Assembly (NCBI GenBank): GCA_017534535.1
Contig: JAFXVZ010000019.1
Span: 1-64,000, forward strand
Source of the DNA: Bacteroidaceae bacterium
GTDB taxonomy: Bacteria; Bacteroidota; Bacteroidia; Bacteroidales; Bacteroidaceae
DNA: 64,000 nt
Reading direction: 5' to 3'
The notes below the pieces were generated by a model. It worked only from the letters and a program-made list of their open reading frames with translations, was not told where the DNA came from and did no database searches. Below, one piece after another: positions 8,581 to 17,543 of this stretch (positions are counted from its first letter, which is position 1; each line of letters opens with the position of its first letter). A program made the position numbers and the translations under genes.

Positions 8581-8597
8581 TAATATGTTGTGGACTA

Positions 8598-9185
8598 TTA
8601 TTGTAGTCCACCCTGCGGCACGCCCGTCTTGTTCCATTCCTTGTCGCGCAGATAGATGAACAGGTAAGAGCGAGATGCGAGGTCACCTTGCAATCGCTGT
8701 GCATGAGCGAATGCAGCAGTTCGTTCGTCTGCCGTCAATTGCTTCCAAGAATCGAATGCCTGCGCCTCGTTGTTACCCGTCTTGGCATAAACTTGCTTCA
8801 GGCGTTCAAAAGACGAGGTGGGGTCATTGGCGTTGAAATCGCTATCACTCCTGTCCTTCCTTTCGTTCGCTGATGAAGGAGATGGGTCGTCGATTGTCTT
8901 CTTTGTGACATTGGCAGACCGAGCGGTTGACTTGGCTGTCCTGCATTTTGCACTCTCGCTGCACTTACGGCTCTTCACCTCAGCTGCCATTCGCAGGGAA
9001 TCAAGATCCTGAGCAATCAAATCGAAGTATGTCTCCAAACGAAGGTCATCCATCGCAGGACGTGTGCCATCAGTAGCATACGTAACGACGGCCTTCACCA
9101 ACTTGCCCACATCACTGTTGTTCATACGTGTACATGCTACGATGAGCACGTTCGATAAAAACTGAATACGATCAATTGTCTTCAT
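8598..9185 (-). CDS. DUF6291-like element protein
   Basis: The protein has 195 residues. The N-terminal 75 resemble the N-terminus of the 292-aa protein at 34056 in element B: a short strand, then a GKLVKAVVTYATDGTRP stretch matching GKMVKAIFAYADEGMIP there. A Ser/Lys-rich low-complexity linker and a C-terminal helical segment (ERLKQVYAKTG to the end) follow. Proteins of this type are common beside replication and mobilization genes in Bacteroidetes elements; a DUF6291 assignment is from memory. It stands between the oriT-like repeats and the 242-aa gene, probably in one operon with it. Confidence 0.65.
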   Translation of the reverse strand: MKTIDRIQFLSNVLIVACTRMNNSDVGKLVKAVVTYATDGTRPAMDDLRLETYFDLIAQDLDSLRMAAEVKSRKCSESAKCRTAKSTARSANVTKKTIDDPSPSSANERKDRSDSDFNANDPTSSFERLKQVYAKTGNNEAQAFDSWKQLTADERTAAFAHAQRLQGDLASRSYLFIYLRDKEWNKTGVPQGGLQ

Positions 9186-9249
9186 AACTTAATAAATTAA
9201 AGGGTTATAAAATTATTCACATCATACATTACACTTCATCTTCTTGCTA

Positions 9250-9978
9250 TCAGAACACTCCCAAGGCGATCTCTTTTTCAATCTCATCAATCATCTCATC
9301 GGTGATGCTGTGAAAGACCTTGTATAAATCATGCTGCCGAAGGTCTTCACCATTCTCTATCCACCCACGTACAGTGAGTTTGAGAGCATCAAGGCCGCAG
9401 GGTTGTTTGTCATCAGTTTGAGGTTTCATCGTGGTATAGCCATACTTTGCCACCTGATTGCCCCACCATTCTTTAAACTTCTTGTTGTACTGGATGATAA
9501 TGTCCTCGGGGTCGAACTCTCGGAACGTGTCCTTGAATTCAGGATAGTTTGCGAAGTAACAGAGCAGTTTGACAGGCGTACATTCAGCACCATTGCGACC
9601 GAGGAATATTGCAGCAACATTCGTACAGACATCCTTCCCAAGTTCTTTGCCACTCCTTTCCACCATCAAGTAATATCCCAAGAAATGCTTCAAGAAAAGA
9701 GCCATATCTGCATCCTTGGTATTATAGATCAGATTAAGACGGTTTAATGTTGGAACGGCAGTATTCACAGCCTTATCAACATGCTCCAGTGCATATCTCC
9801 AAGAATCTGGACCGAAGGCCTTATAGACCTTATCCAGACTCGGAAACCTCTGCAAGAATATCTGCTCACTCTCCGTTAGCTGTCCTGAGGCTACGCTGTT
9901 CGAGTTCTTCAACAAAGTTTCTTGCTTCAGTCCGGTTATCAACCCGTCCACATTCCTTGCTACGTTTATCTGTTCCAT
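9250..9978 (-). CDS. Element protein of unknown function
   Basis: The 242-residue protein is mostly helical and has no catalytic motif I recognise. Its middle (LLCYFANYPEFKDTFREFDP, then DIIIQYNKKFKEW) lines up loosely with the 211-aa protein at 34795 in element B (FFYFCAAKYRHFYNYFDP, then IIILSLRDFL). The two are probably distant members of one element-borne family. Its start overlaps the 3' end of the upstream gene by 113 bases in another frame. The next internal ATG would remove 92 residues, so the long start is kept. The same kind of long overlap occurs at 34795. Confidence 0.65.
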   Translation of the reverse strand: MEQINVARNVDGLITGLKQETLLKNSNSVASGQLTESEQIFLQRFPSLDKVYKAFGPDSWRYALEHVDKAVNTAVPTLNRLNLIYNTKDADMALFLKHFLGYYLMVERSGKELGKDVCTNVAAIFLGRNGAECTPVKLLCYFANYPEFKDTFREFDPEDIIIQYNKKFKEWWGNQVAKYGYTTMKPQTDDKQPCGLDALKLTVRGWIENGEDLRQHDLYKVFHSITDEMIDEIEKEIALGVF

Positions 9979-10549
9979 CGTTCTTCTTTATTAAATTCTG
10001 TGAATCCTGTGTCCATTTATGGGCTGTGGCCTGCCAGTCGGTCATTCGACTGTTACCAACCATCCAATCCTTCGATGAGTAGTAGTCATGGAATCGCTGA
10101 GGAAGTCCATTCTTCAGCTCGTATCCATCGGGTATCACACATGCTGCCATGTAAGACTCGACATCAGCAACCGTCGGGACGACCTTCTCTCTCTCGGTTT
10201 GTCTGTCGTCTTTATCTTTAGTATTATATAGCGTCTGGCCATCCGTCCGCTTTACCGTCAAGTTATCCGTCCATTCCAAAAGGGTATATTTGGGCGGCAT
10301 ATGGCGTGAGCGACCATCAGTGAACTTGATGAGACCAGCATCAGCTAACTGCTTCCTGGCTGTAGTCAATGCCGTTTTGCACACATGCAACTTGTCGCAG
10401 ATTACAACCGTAGAACAAGGGAACGGCATCTTCCAATTCCGCCTGTTACACTCGTTGAGGAGGTAAGCATAGAGTGCTATTGCTGTTGAGGAGAACATGT
10501 ATTCCTCGTGAACACTCCAAAACCGATTTAGATAACCTATATATGTCAT
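9866..10549 (-). CDS. Winged-helix replication/regulatory protein
   Basis: The protein has 227 residues. The N-terminal 85 form a likely winged helix: SSTAIALYAYLLNECNRR, then CDKLHVCKTALTTARKQLADAGLI and a wing. This is the arrangement of replication-initiation and DnaD-like proteins carried by Bacteroidetes mobile elements. The C-terminal half is charged and poorly structured. The start ATG overlaps the stop of the upstream helix-turn-helix gene (ATGA), indicating translational coupling. The role in element replication or copy control is inferred from context. Confidence 0.7.
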   Translation of the reverse strand: MTYIGYLNRFWSVHEEYMFSSTAIALYAYLLNECNRRNWKMPFPCSTVVICDKLHVCKTALTTARKQLADAGLIKFTDGRSRHMPPKYTLLEWTDNLTVKRTDGQTLYNTKDKDDRQTEREKVVPTVADVESYMAACVIPDGYELKNGLPQRFHDYYSSKDWMVGNSRMTDWQATAHKWTQDSQNLIKKNDGTDKRSKECGRVDNRTEARNFVEELEQRSLRTANGE

Positions 10550-10848
10550 TTCTTACTCGGTTTATATTCTGCCAGCTTACCAGACTTTATCAGGTCATTG
10601 ACCTCCTGTTTAGAGTAGAGATTCTTCCGTCCCACCTTTTGGCTGCGAAGAAGCCCAGACTTCTCTATTCGCCATAGGGTAGGATAAGAGATGTGTAACT
10701 CACCGCAGACTTCGCTGCGATCATAGTAGCCCTCTTCAACAGGGCTATCCTCAAAGTTGCCGATGTTCTTCTCTGCGAGGCACCGGCTGACAGTCCGATA
10801 GATGATGTCTTCGAACTGCTGTTCATTAAGTACAACGATGTTCTCCAT
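10546..10848 (-). CDS. Excisionase-like helix-turn-helix protein
   Basis: The protein has 100 residues from the ATG at 10848, chosen because AGGATT lies just upstream; an in-frame extension to 10983 is AT-rich and looks like leader. The C-terminal half carries a MerR/excisionase-type helix-turn-helix (about residues 45-90: DRSEVCGELHISYPTLWRIE, then KVGRKNLYS). Such proteins are commonly directionality factors or regulators in integrative elements. It leads the operon that runs into the winged-helix gene through an ATGA overlap. A protein of the same family is at 33709 in element B. Confidence 0.8.
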   Translation of the reverse strand: MENIVVLNEQQFEDIIYRTVSRCLAEKNIGNFEDSPVEEGYYDRSEVCGELHISYPTLWRIEKSGLLRSQKVGRKNLYSKQEVNDLIKSGKLAEYKPSKK

Positions 10849-10972
10849 AATCCTAATATTTTTATTAATTTCTTGAAATTTTTTGCAAATTTCGGTGTTT
10901 TTTTTGATATTGATACGATGGAATATGTGGATTCGGATATTTGTGTAAACGGACTGAATATCAATATAATAC

Positions 10973-11000
10973 AAAAAATCCACACCCTTTTGAGGTGTGG
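10973..11000 (-). terminator. Intrinsic terminator
   Basis: On the minus strand CCACACC (10994-11000) pairs with GGTGTGG (10980-10986) and is followed by ATTTTTT. It ends the transcript of the 295-aa gene, separating it from the helix-turn-helix operon. Confidence 0.75.
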
Positions 11001-11027
11001 AAAAAGTGTGGTGTGGAGTGTGGATTT

Positions 11028-11915
11028 TTACTTTTTGAAGGTTAGGGACGGGAATGCTTTCCTGAAATTATCACTTGGTGGTCGTTGTGTTATATATTTC
11101 TCTGTAACATTGATGTTCTCACAGACTGCTTTTAGCCATCCCTCATCATAATAAACTTTTAGTTGAGCAATGGTATATCGGATATTAACTTTCTTACCGT
11201 TTAGATAAAGAGGAGAGAAATATGCGTGAGTGACATATTGGATAAATAGATTCTCATCGGCATTGGTAACGACTTTGCTTTCTCGAAGGAAACTATATAA
11301 ACACTGTAAATCTGGGCCATCATCCCTTATCGATTGATAGCTGGGCATTGTCGAGAAATCAATTTTTGGTGCTGGATTTGGAGCTGCTTTTTCTTCTGGA
11401 GTGTTGTTCTCAACGTCTATTGGAGCCTTAGCCTTGTCTTTCGGGCTGTCTTTCGTAGAAAGGGTTGTTTCTCTTTCAGCAATATAGAACAGAATTCCCT
11501 CATACCGACCGAGGCTTATAGTGTATTTACGGAATTTATCCTTATTCCAATTACCACTATCCAAATCCTCTACTGGCTTAAACTTTTTTGCCAGGGTCAA
11601 GTAATCGTGATGTTCAAGAGGATGTTTCAAGTCATTTCTTCGGCAGCCATTGTAAGTATCAGTAAAGCCGTTGACATACCAACGGCTTATTTGTGACTTG
11701 AACAGATTGGCTTCCCCTTTTGTCACCTCGCTGTATTTGACTTCTATGTTTTGCAGTAGTTCCAGAATATCTGCTCTGACCATAGCTTGCACATGCGGCT
11801 TCTTATACTCAGAGACAAAGAGAGAATAACCCTCGACCTTCTTTGAGCTGAAATCCTGATAGTCGCCCTTGACGATGGGTTTCACCCACTCATGGAGAAA
11901 ATCATATGCTTCCAT
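11028..11915 (-). CDS. Element protein of unknown function
   Basis: The 295-residue protein has two parts. Residues about 1-150 are helical and include a basic segment; about 185-295 are another helical part joined by an Ala/Pro/Lys-rich linker. I see no catalytic motif, signal peptide or membrane segment, so it is probably a cytoplasmic element protein. It follows a 57-codon frame and the DUF1016 nuclease gene with short gaps and ends at the terminator at 10973-11000, so the three probably form one transcript. I do not recognise the family. Confidence 0.6.
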   Translation of the reverse strand: MEAYDFLHEWVKPIVKGDYQDFSSKKVEGYSLFVSEYKKPHVQAMVRADILELLQNIEVKYSEVTKGEANLFKSQISRWYVNGFTDTYNGCRRNDLKHPLEHHDYLTLAKKFKPVEDLDSGNWNKDKFRKYTISLGRYEGILFYIAERETTLSTKDSPKDKAKAPIDVENNTPEEKAAPNPAPKIDFSTMPSYQSIRDDGPDLQCLYSFLRESKVVTNADENLFIQYVTHAYFSPLYLNGKKVNIRYTIAQLKVYYDEGWLKAVCENINVTEKYITQRPPSDNFRKAFPSLTFKK

Positions 11916-11935
11916 ATCACTTACATCCTCTTCTG

Positions 11936-12109
11936 TTAAATGGTTACATACCCCTGCTTACTTACTGCCTTTTCGCTATTACTTACTGCCAAATCTGTGT
12001 TACTCCCTGCTTCCGAGGCAGTAAGTGGACGGCTTATACGTACTGTAAACTGGCGTCCTTCCTTGCTATGATTACGGGCGCCCACTTTTACCTCTATAAA
12101 ACCCATCAT
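11936..12109 (-). CDS. Possible 57-aa protein
   Basis: A 57-residue frame starts two bases after the stop of the DUF1016 nuclease gene (tandem ATGATG, with AGAGAAG just upstream) and ends 20 bases before the next gene. It fills the gap between two co-directional genes. The sequence is polar with no hydrophobic segment or motif. Context and start signal favour a real gene; the short length keeps confidence moderate. Confidence 0.45.
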   Translation of the reverse strand: MMGFIEVKVGARNHSKEGRQFTVRISRPLTASEAGSNTDLAVSNSEKAVSKQGYVTI

Positions 12110-12111
12110 AA

Positions 12112-13257
12112 CTACTTCTCTTTCAATTCGTTTTCAATATCCTCGATAGAGGGGAGAGAACTCTTGAAATTCTCTGGGAATACCTTAGACAGTTCATATT
12201 CTGATATACCCAAAGGCTGGTTATAACCTTCAAGGGCATAACGTGCCATCACTTCATTCTTACTCTTGCAAATAAGCAACCCAATGGTATCATTGTCGCC
12301 TTCGCGTTTTAGAATGTGGTTAGCAAAGGAAACATATCCACTAAGTTGTCCGAGGAAAGATGGTTCAAATTTTTGGGTCTTGATCTCCGCAATGACGTAA
12401 CTATGGATATGAGTGTTATAAAACAGCATATCGCAGAAGAACTCTTCGCCCTCCACAACCATTCGATATTCTCTTCCCATAAAGGCAAAGCCGTTTCCCA
12501 ATTCGAGCAATAGCTTTTGTACATTGGTCATCAACGCATCTTTCAACTCTGTCTCATCGTATTTCCCACGAATCTGAGTATAATCGAATAAATACGGGTC
12601 ACGTGTGAGTTCTTGAGCAAGGTCACTTAATGGGGCAGGCAGTGCCGACTGAAAATTGGTAACAGCTTTTCCTTCACGTTCATACAGCATTGTATCGATG
12701 ACATTGTCAAGAACTGCACGGCTCCATCCATTTTCAACGGTCTTATGTACATAGAATATAGCTTTTTCTGGAGCTTTCAGGAATTTATCTATAAGCAACT
12801 TATGATGCCCCCATGGGGTAGAGAAAATATCGTGACACGCTTTTGCCATGATACCATCTTCAACATTCTGAACAATAGCATGTTTAGAATTACCCTCAAC
12901 TTGGGGGTAATTTTCAGAATCAACCGTTTGAGCGAATTTGCCCCCAAGTTGGGGGTGAAAGTCAAAAGCATTGGAATACAGCAAATAGAATCTTTTGATA
13001 TAGCCAAGATTGGTAGGCGAGAATCCTTTCACATCAGGGAACTCATCCTTCAGATCGAGACTTAGGTTCTTGAAGAATCCTGACCCATATTTGTTCTCCA
13101 TGTCACGCTCCACTATATCCTTGCCCAATGACCAGTAAAACTTCAACATTTCACTGTTCACCTTCACTGCCGCCTTAACCTGACTTTGACGGAAACGCAG
13201 GCTGAGAGACTTCACCCACTCAGCATACTCATTGTTTATATGTATCAACTTACTCAT
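12112..13257 (-). CDS. DUF1016 PD-(D/E)xK nuclease (YhcG-like)
   Basis: The protein has 381 residues. The N-terminal half matches DUF1016_N (KFYWSLGKDIVERDM, then SLDLKDEFPDVKGFSPTNL). The C-terminal half is the PD-(D/E)xK nuclease domain: LLELGNGFAFMGREYRM, then FFCDMLFYN and YVIAEIKTQKFEP, giving the D...ExK core. YhcG-like proteins are often found in or beside restriction and other defence loci and in mobile elements. Here the gene follows the integrase gene by 78 bases with no methyltransferase beside it. Its role in defence or element maintenance is unproved. Confidence 0.85.
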   Translation of the reverse strand: MSKLIHINNEYAEWVKSLSLRFRQSQVKAAVKVNSEMLKFYWSLGKDIVERDMENKYGSGFFKNLSLDLKDEFPDVKGFSPTNLGYIKRFYLLYSNAFDFHPQLGGKFAQTVDSENYPQVEGNSKHAIVQNVEDGIMAKACHDIFSTPWGHHKLLIDKFLKAPEKAIFYVHKTVENGWSRAVLDNVIDTMLYEREGKAVTNFQSALPAPLSDLAQELTRDPYLFDYTQIRGKYDETELKDALMTNVQKLLLELGNGFAFMGREYRMVVEGEEFFCDMLFYNTHIHSYVIAEIKTQKFEPSFLGQLSGYVSFANHILKREGDNDTIGLLICKSKNEVMARYALEGYNQPLGISEYELSKVFPENFKSSLPSIEDIENELKEK

Positions 13258-13335
13258 GTCTATACTAATTTACTGCAAAATTACTGCTTTTTTGTTAAAA
13301 CGGGTCAACAGGCCCGACATTTTTAATTGGCGTTG

Positions 13336-14838
13336 TCACTTAATTGACTTGGATAAGGCATCCAAAACCTTTCTCCGCTCTGTCTCGCTTAGGCCTTGAA
13401 GCTGTTCCAATAGCATTGCACTACTGCTCTTTCCTCCGTTTTCATTGAGAAGGTAGGCATTGTATTCCAACATCTTTTCCAATGGGTATGTTCCTATATA
13501 GTTTGAAGTGATGTCTCCACTGCTGCTGTGTCCCATACTATCACTTATATACTTATAAGGTACGCGACCAGAGTTGTTGAGATTCGTTGCAAAACTATGT
13601 CGTGCCCAGGTAGGTGTAGGCAGTTGTTCCAAGCCAAGAAGTTTGGCAACAATTTCCATATGTTTGCGGATGTATTTGTTGTAACGCTGAATGACCCAAA
13701 TCTCTTTATCGGGAGTGATGCCCTTGCTCATGATGGAGAAAACACGTTGTCCTTGTCTTGGCTTATTAGCATATTTATCGAGTATTTTCTTGATTTCAAG
13801 TGTAACGGGAAAGATGACCTCGCTGGCATCTTCATTGCGATCCATCGTCTTGTGACGCAGAAAACGCAGTTGCTTTCCATGAGTAGCAAAGTACCACTCG
13901 TCATATTCCAGTCGCAACGTGTCTGCCAGGTTCTGACCATCGCCGAGATACATAAAGAGAAATAGACCAAGGTCGCGAAAAAGAGCATGCTTCGCCTTTG
14001 GAGGGTAGAGCTCTCTACCTTCTTCATCTTTCGCCTCGTCGTTCTCCCAGAAGTCGTACAGTTGCTTCATGGTCGCCACATCAAGGAATTCGTGTTTTCG
14101 GCTCGCCTTCTTGTTGTAGCCGGAATCCTTGAACATCTCCTTAGTGCTGCCATTTATCAGATTTCTATTGATGGCGATGTTGACGATGGTACGGAACGTG
14201 CGCAGTACGATACCAATATAGGTCACGCTCAATTCGTCTTTCTTCATCGTTTCTGTCCATTTCTGTATGAACGAACTGTCAATGTCGCTAAATTCAACGT
14301 GCTCACCATTGTCTTTGACAAACCTGTTTCTTACATCCTTGCCTACTCTTGCGGTACCAGCCTTGCCACTGTCTATTTTCTCTTGAAGATATTCGTCCCA
14401 AATCAGGTAAATACTCGTTGTGTCATCTTTCTTTCCTTGATAGCGGTCTTGAAGCCGTTTGATAGAGAAAGTTCCTTCGCTGATAAGCTGATTAGTCAAG
14501 TCTTTTATTTTCTCCATCAACGCTTTCAGATTGTTCCGTTCTGCCATCTGGATTCTTCTTCCTGTTTTCTCATAATCGCAGAGTTGAATCCACTCTTCCA
14601 TCGTATATTTCTCGCCAAGTCTGAGAAAAACCTTCTTTCCCTCATAGGCAATCCTAACTGCAACGGGTAAGGGCTGACTATAATCGCCAGCCTTACGTAT
14701 ATCAAGAATCAATGAACCAAAAACACTTCCGTTGGAGGATGTGAATTTTGCCAAGCATTTTTCGCCTCGACTACCTTTAGACGTGGCGTTAGAATCCAAC
14801 TTTTGGTCTTTTACAGCCTTATTTTTCTCCAATTTCAT
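13336..14838 (-). CDS. int: Tyrosine recombinase (integrase of element A)
   Basis: The 500-residue site-specific recombinase integrates and excises element A. A core-binding SAM-like domain is followed by the catalytic domain with R413 (in WARHSFATNL), H437 (MGHSS) and the tyrosine nucleophile Y447 (SNYIGTYPLEK). An upstream arginine/lysine region (LGDGQNLADTLRLEYDEW and RHKTMDR) is also present. Length and motifs are normal for Bacteroidetes integrases. It lies 200 bases from the tRNA 3' fragment at 15038-15082, the usual place for an integrase next to its attachment site, and two candidate arm sites lie between them. Confidence 0.92.
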   Translation of the reverse strand: MKLEKNKAVKDQKLDSNATSKGSRGEKCLAKFTSSNGSVFGSLILDIRKAGDYSQPLPVAVRIAYEGKKVFLRLGEKYTMEEWIQLCDYEKTGRRIQMAERNNLKALMEKIKDLTNQLISEGTFSIKRLQDRYQGKKDDTTSIYLIWDEYLQEKIDSGKAGTARVGKDVRNRFVKDNGEHVEFSDIDSSFIQKWTETMKKDELSVTYIGIVLRTFRTIVNIAINRNLINGSTKEMFKDSGYNKKASRKHEFLDVATMKQLYDFWENDEAKDEEGRELYPPKAKHALFRDLGLFLFMYLGDGQNLADTLRLEYDEWYFATHGKQLRFLRHKTMDRNEDASEVIFPVTLEIKKILDKYANKPRQGQRVFSIMSKGITPDKEIWVIQRYNKYIRKHMEIVAKLLGLEQLPTPTWARHSFATNLNNSGRVPYKYISDSMGHSSSGDITSNYIGTYPLEKMLEYNAYLLNENGGKSSSAMLLEQLQGLSETERRKVLDALSKSIK

Positions 14839-14902
14839 GACGTTACTCTTTAAAAAGTCCTTATTTTATCGGGCTTACAGACTATAGTCGGTTGTTATTT
14901 AG

Positions 14903-14922
14903 GGTGACCTTCAGGTGACCTT
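14903..14922 (+). repeat. Candidate integrase arm-type sites of element A
   Basis: GGTGACCTT occurs twice in direct orientation, 11 bases apart (14903-14911 and 14914-14922), between the integrase gene and the tRNA fragment. Arm-type integrase sites are often short direct repeats in this position. A matching copy at the left end of the element would be outside the window. Confidence 0.4.
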
Positions 14923-15037
14923 TACGCCCGAAAACTGCTGCAAATTTACGAAATTCTTAGAAATCGTCAAACATGTTAAAGCGTTTATTTTCAGTGCTTT
15001 AACATTATTTGTAATTTCATGAAATATGTGCAAAACC

Positions 15038-15082
15038 GACTCATAATCTGGAGGTCCCAGGTTCAAGCCCTGGCTGGTCCAC
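15038..15082 (+). other. Attachment site: 3' fragment of a CAT-anticodon tRNA (junction of elements A and B)
   Basis: The sequence has the anticodon loop CTCATAA, the variable region, a T-arm (CCAGG-TTCAAGC-CCTGG) and the 3' acceptor strand CTGGTCC plus A. The D-arm and the matching 5' acceptor strand (GGACCAG) are absent upstream, so this is a fragment, not a gene. It matches 37908-37952 except in the T-stem. It marks the boundary between tandem elements. Confidence 0.85.
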
Positions 15083-15087
15083 GCTGA

Positions 15088-15127
15088 AAATCAGCAACTT
15101 AGAAGAAATTCGAGTTGCTGATTTTTT
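15088..15127 (+). terminator. tRNA-type terminator carried by element B
   Basis: AAATCAGCAACT (15088-15099) pairs with AGTTGCTGATTT (15113-15124), followed by more T residues. It lies directly after the tRNA fragment, so the element probably supplies both a new tRNA 3' end and its terminator on integration. Confidence 0.75.
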
Positions 15128-15132
15128 ATTTT

Positions 15133-15158
15133 GCGAAAACAATGCGAAAACAATCGGT
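15133..15158 (+). repeat. Left terminal repeat of element B (integrase arm site)
   Basis: Two tandem GCGAAAACAAT units followed by CGGT. The identical 26-base block occurs in the same orientation at 37773-37798 near the other end of the element. Both copies lie within about 110 bases of an attachment site, as expected for arm-type integrase binding sites. Confidence 0.7.
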
Positions 15159-15227
15159 TTGAGTTCGACACCATTTTAAGCAAGTTTTTGCAATCTCATG
15201 AGACTGCGAAAACATTTTTTGTCATAA

Positions 15228-17543
15228 CTATGTATGATTATTGACCGTTTCCCAGAATTTAAAAAGTGGAGAGGACTTGTTTTCCTCAGCTTTGAAAATT
15301 TCAGAAATGTCATAATGATTCAATGCCCATGCTCTTGACGATCGCTGCTGTGTGTTCTTATTATGTACCTCAGTTATGATACCATATTCCGTCATTAGTG
15401 GAATTATCTCTTCGACCAATGTCTTGTATGGCATAGAGTAATACTCTTGATCATCCCTGAAATTTTCCTCATATTGATGAGAAGATTTAATGAACTTATT
15501 CAAAAACCTCCGTACTAATTTTCTGAATTCCGAGTGTTTATTTATAGTTATTGTTGTAGCCTCACTATTCTTATGGATATGATGAATACCATATTTAATT
15601 AAAAAAGCATCAATATTTGCAGGTGAATACTCAGAATAACCATCATCGTTATCATCATCAACTTTTGTAACCTTATTAATAATCGAGCTTTCATCAATAC
15701 TTACATTACTGAAAGAGTTTGGTTTTTTTGTGTTGATTCTTATATCCGAGAAAGTGCATTTCTCAAATGAAATATCCGCAAGCTTAGTGTTACTAAAACT
15801 AATATTTATGAAATTACAATCGCGAAAAACAATACTGCTCAGTATTCGATTCTCAAATATAATACTAGAAAATGTAATATTATCGGCAAGGATAATATTT
15901 CCCGTATTGGTACAATTGTCTAATAAATATGGAAGTAGAATACCTAAATTCGATTGTAAATACGACGGACGCCACTCAGTGGATTTCATTTTTAAAAGAG
16001 AAGAAACCATATTGTTCTTGTCTATATAATCAACCATCTTTGTCAAATAACGTGCAACGGACTCTTGCATTTGTGACAGATACAAGAACGATTTTAGCCT
16101 GTCGAATCTTTGTGTTTTACAAGATTCTTTCAATATATGTGAAAGATAACATGCTATAAAATAATCTTTAAACTCCTCATGATCAAATCGTCTGAAGTTG
16201 TCTCCATTTTCAGAAATGACCAAAAAAGCATGAGATTCGACTATTCGTAATATTTGTGGCCTCAATTGAGTCTCTACATTCCATGTTTCCATCAAAATTG
16301 TTACAATATATTGAATAGTTTCCACAGAAATATAATCCTTCTGGGAGTGCCACATTTCCTGAGCTATCTCTGTTAAAAGTTCAACATGTTGTTCAAAGGT
16401 CAAATATGGTTTACCTGTATGCTTATCAAAATAAGTCCATTTTTGAACCTCCCTACGAATAAACGCTTCTATAATTTTATTAATGCTATCAAATTGACTT
16501 CCACCAGAAACAAGGAACTCCGATGGAGTTATTATCGGTTCACTTTTGGCTGCATAATTTACTAGTTTGGTGAAAAGGAAGGGGCGCTCGATTACAGGAT
16601 GGCTTTCTGTATCACGTAACATTGAAGCCATTTTGTCAAATTCTTTGTCTGCTACATCCTTGTCATAAAAATATGTAAGATATTGGACACATTGCTCTTT
16701 TTTCCAGTTATGTAATTTAATCTCGTTAAACTCACATGCTTGTCCAATATTTCCTTGTAACAGTTTGGACCTTTTCAGATAATCTTGGGTGTTAAAGAAT
16801 GTTCTCCTTGAAGCAGCAATTATGGTGCCCTGTCCATCTAATTCTGCAACCAAATTTGTTAAAGAGCCCAATACTTTCTCGCCGCCAATTTCTGCTGCAA
16901 GTTCATCAAAGCCATCTATTGCTAATACAATTAATCCGTTTCGAATTAAAGTAATAATTGAATTATAATAAAGTCCTGACAATCTTAGTACACCGATTTC
17001 ATACATCATTGCCTCGTTAAGTCTAAGCAAATCACGCCCATGCAGATCAATATGCCACAATATATGATTTGATTGGCTCTTCTGGTATAAAAGGGCATTT
17101 ACATATTGCATATGTCTTAAAAGAACTGTTTTCCCATGACCAGCATCTGCAGTTACGAAACAAATACGTGTATCAAAATTATTATTATTGATACATTCTT
17201 CATTCAACAATTTCTCTGCTCCACCATCGTATCTCTTAGCATTATGAAAAACTGTTGCTTGGGCATCAACATAAATTCTTTCATCTTCATTAGCGTATTT
17301 TTGTACAATTTTGGAGGCCATTATATCCAAATGCGCCAATTCCTTCGCAAGAAAAGTTCTATACGGATATCGTGAATTGTTGTAGATGATGAATACCGCA
17401 TCATCTATGGTTTCTATTTGAACTGAAATAATCTGATTTAGTCGTTCAAACGTTATCTTGTTTGATTCAATCACAACATCCTCTTCATCATCTGCAAATG
17501 TGAGGATTTCTTGAATGTACTGATTAAGAAGTGACTTTCTCAT
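15228..17543 (-). CDS. NACHT-type STAND NTPase with pentapeptide-like repeats
   Basis: The protein has 771 residues. A short N-terminal domain (1-120) has no recognised fold. A NACHT NTPase follows, with Walker A ADAGHGKT (132-139) and the NACHT-style Walker B LAIDGFDEL (207-215). The winged-helix signature FDHEEFKDYFIACYL lies downstream. A stretch of pentapeptide-like repeats (NITFSSIIFENRILSSIVF and following) and a C-terminal, possibly winged-helix, domain complete it. STAND NTPases in bacteria commonly sense phage products and trigger an effector. No nuclease or membrane effector is visible in this chain, and the gene overlaps the NYN nuclease gene by 4 bases (ATGA), so the partner is the likely effector. 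Both genes are more A/T-rich than the BREX genes; 15541-15600 has 15 G/C of 60. Confidence 0.8.
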   Translation of the reverse strand: MRKSLLNQYIQEILTFADDEEDVVIESNKITFERLNQIISVQIETIDDAVFIIYNNSRYPYRTFLAKELAHLDIMASKIVQKYANEDERIYVDAQATVFHNAKRYDGGAEKLLNEECINNNNFDTRICFVTADAGHGKTVLLRHMQYVNALLYQKSQSNHILWHIDLHGRDLLRLNEAMMYEIGVLRLSGLYYNSIITLIRNGLIVLAIDGFDELAAEIGGEKVLGSLTNLVAELDGQGTIIAASRRTFFNTQDYLKRSKLLQGNIGQACEFNEIKLHNWKKEQCVQYLTYFYDKDVADKEFDKMASMLRDTESHPVIERPFLFTKLVNYAAKSEPIITPSEFLVSGGSQFDSINKIIEAFIRREVQKWTYFDKHTGKPYLTFEQHVELLTEIAQEMWHSQKDYISVETIQYIVTILMETWNVETQLRPQILRIVESHAFLVISENGDNFRRFDHEEFKDYFIACYLSHILKESCKTQRFDRLKSFLYLSQMQESVARYLTKMVDYIDKNNMVSSLLKMKSTEWRPSYLQSNLGILLPYLLDNCTNTGNIILADNITFSSIIFENRILSSIVFRDCNFINISFSNTKLADISFEKCTFSDIRINTKKPNSFSNVSIDESSIINKVTKVDDDNDDGYSEYSPANIDAFLIKYGIHHIHKNSEATTITINKHSEFRKLVRRFLNKFIKSSHQYEENFRDDQEYYSMPYKTLVEEIIPLMTEYGIITEVHNKNTQQRSSRAWALNHYDISEIFKAEENKSSPLFKFWETVNNHT

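Larger units (their letters stand above)
1..15082. mobile_element. Element A (mobilizable integrative element), left end outside window
   Basis: Relaxase, candidate oriT, element regulatory genes and an integrase end at a tRNA 3' fragment at 15038-15082. The part from about 6240 to 15082 is well supported. Whether 1-5958 belongs to the same element is not shown: it holds accessory genes but no second integrase or attachment site. The intact tRNA gene and left junction should lie left of position 1. Confidence 0.6.

Noticed and set aside
15020-15082. A complete tRNA-Met gene
   Set aside because: Only the anticodon loop to acceptor 3' strand is present. The D-arm and the 5' acceptor GGACCAG are missing upstream, and the 5' anticodon stem does not pair.
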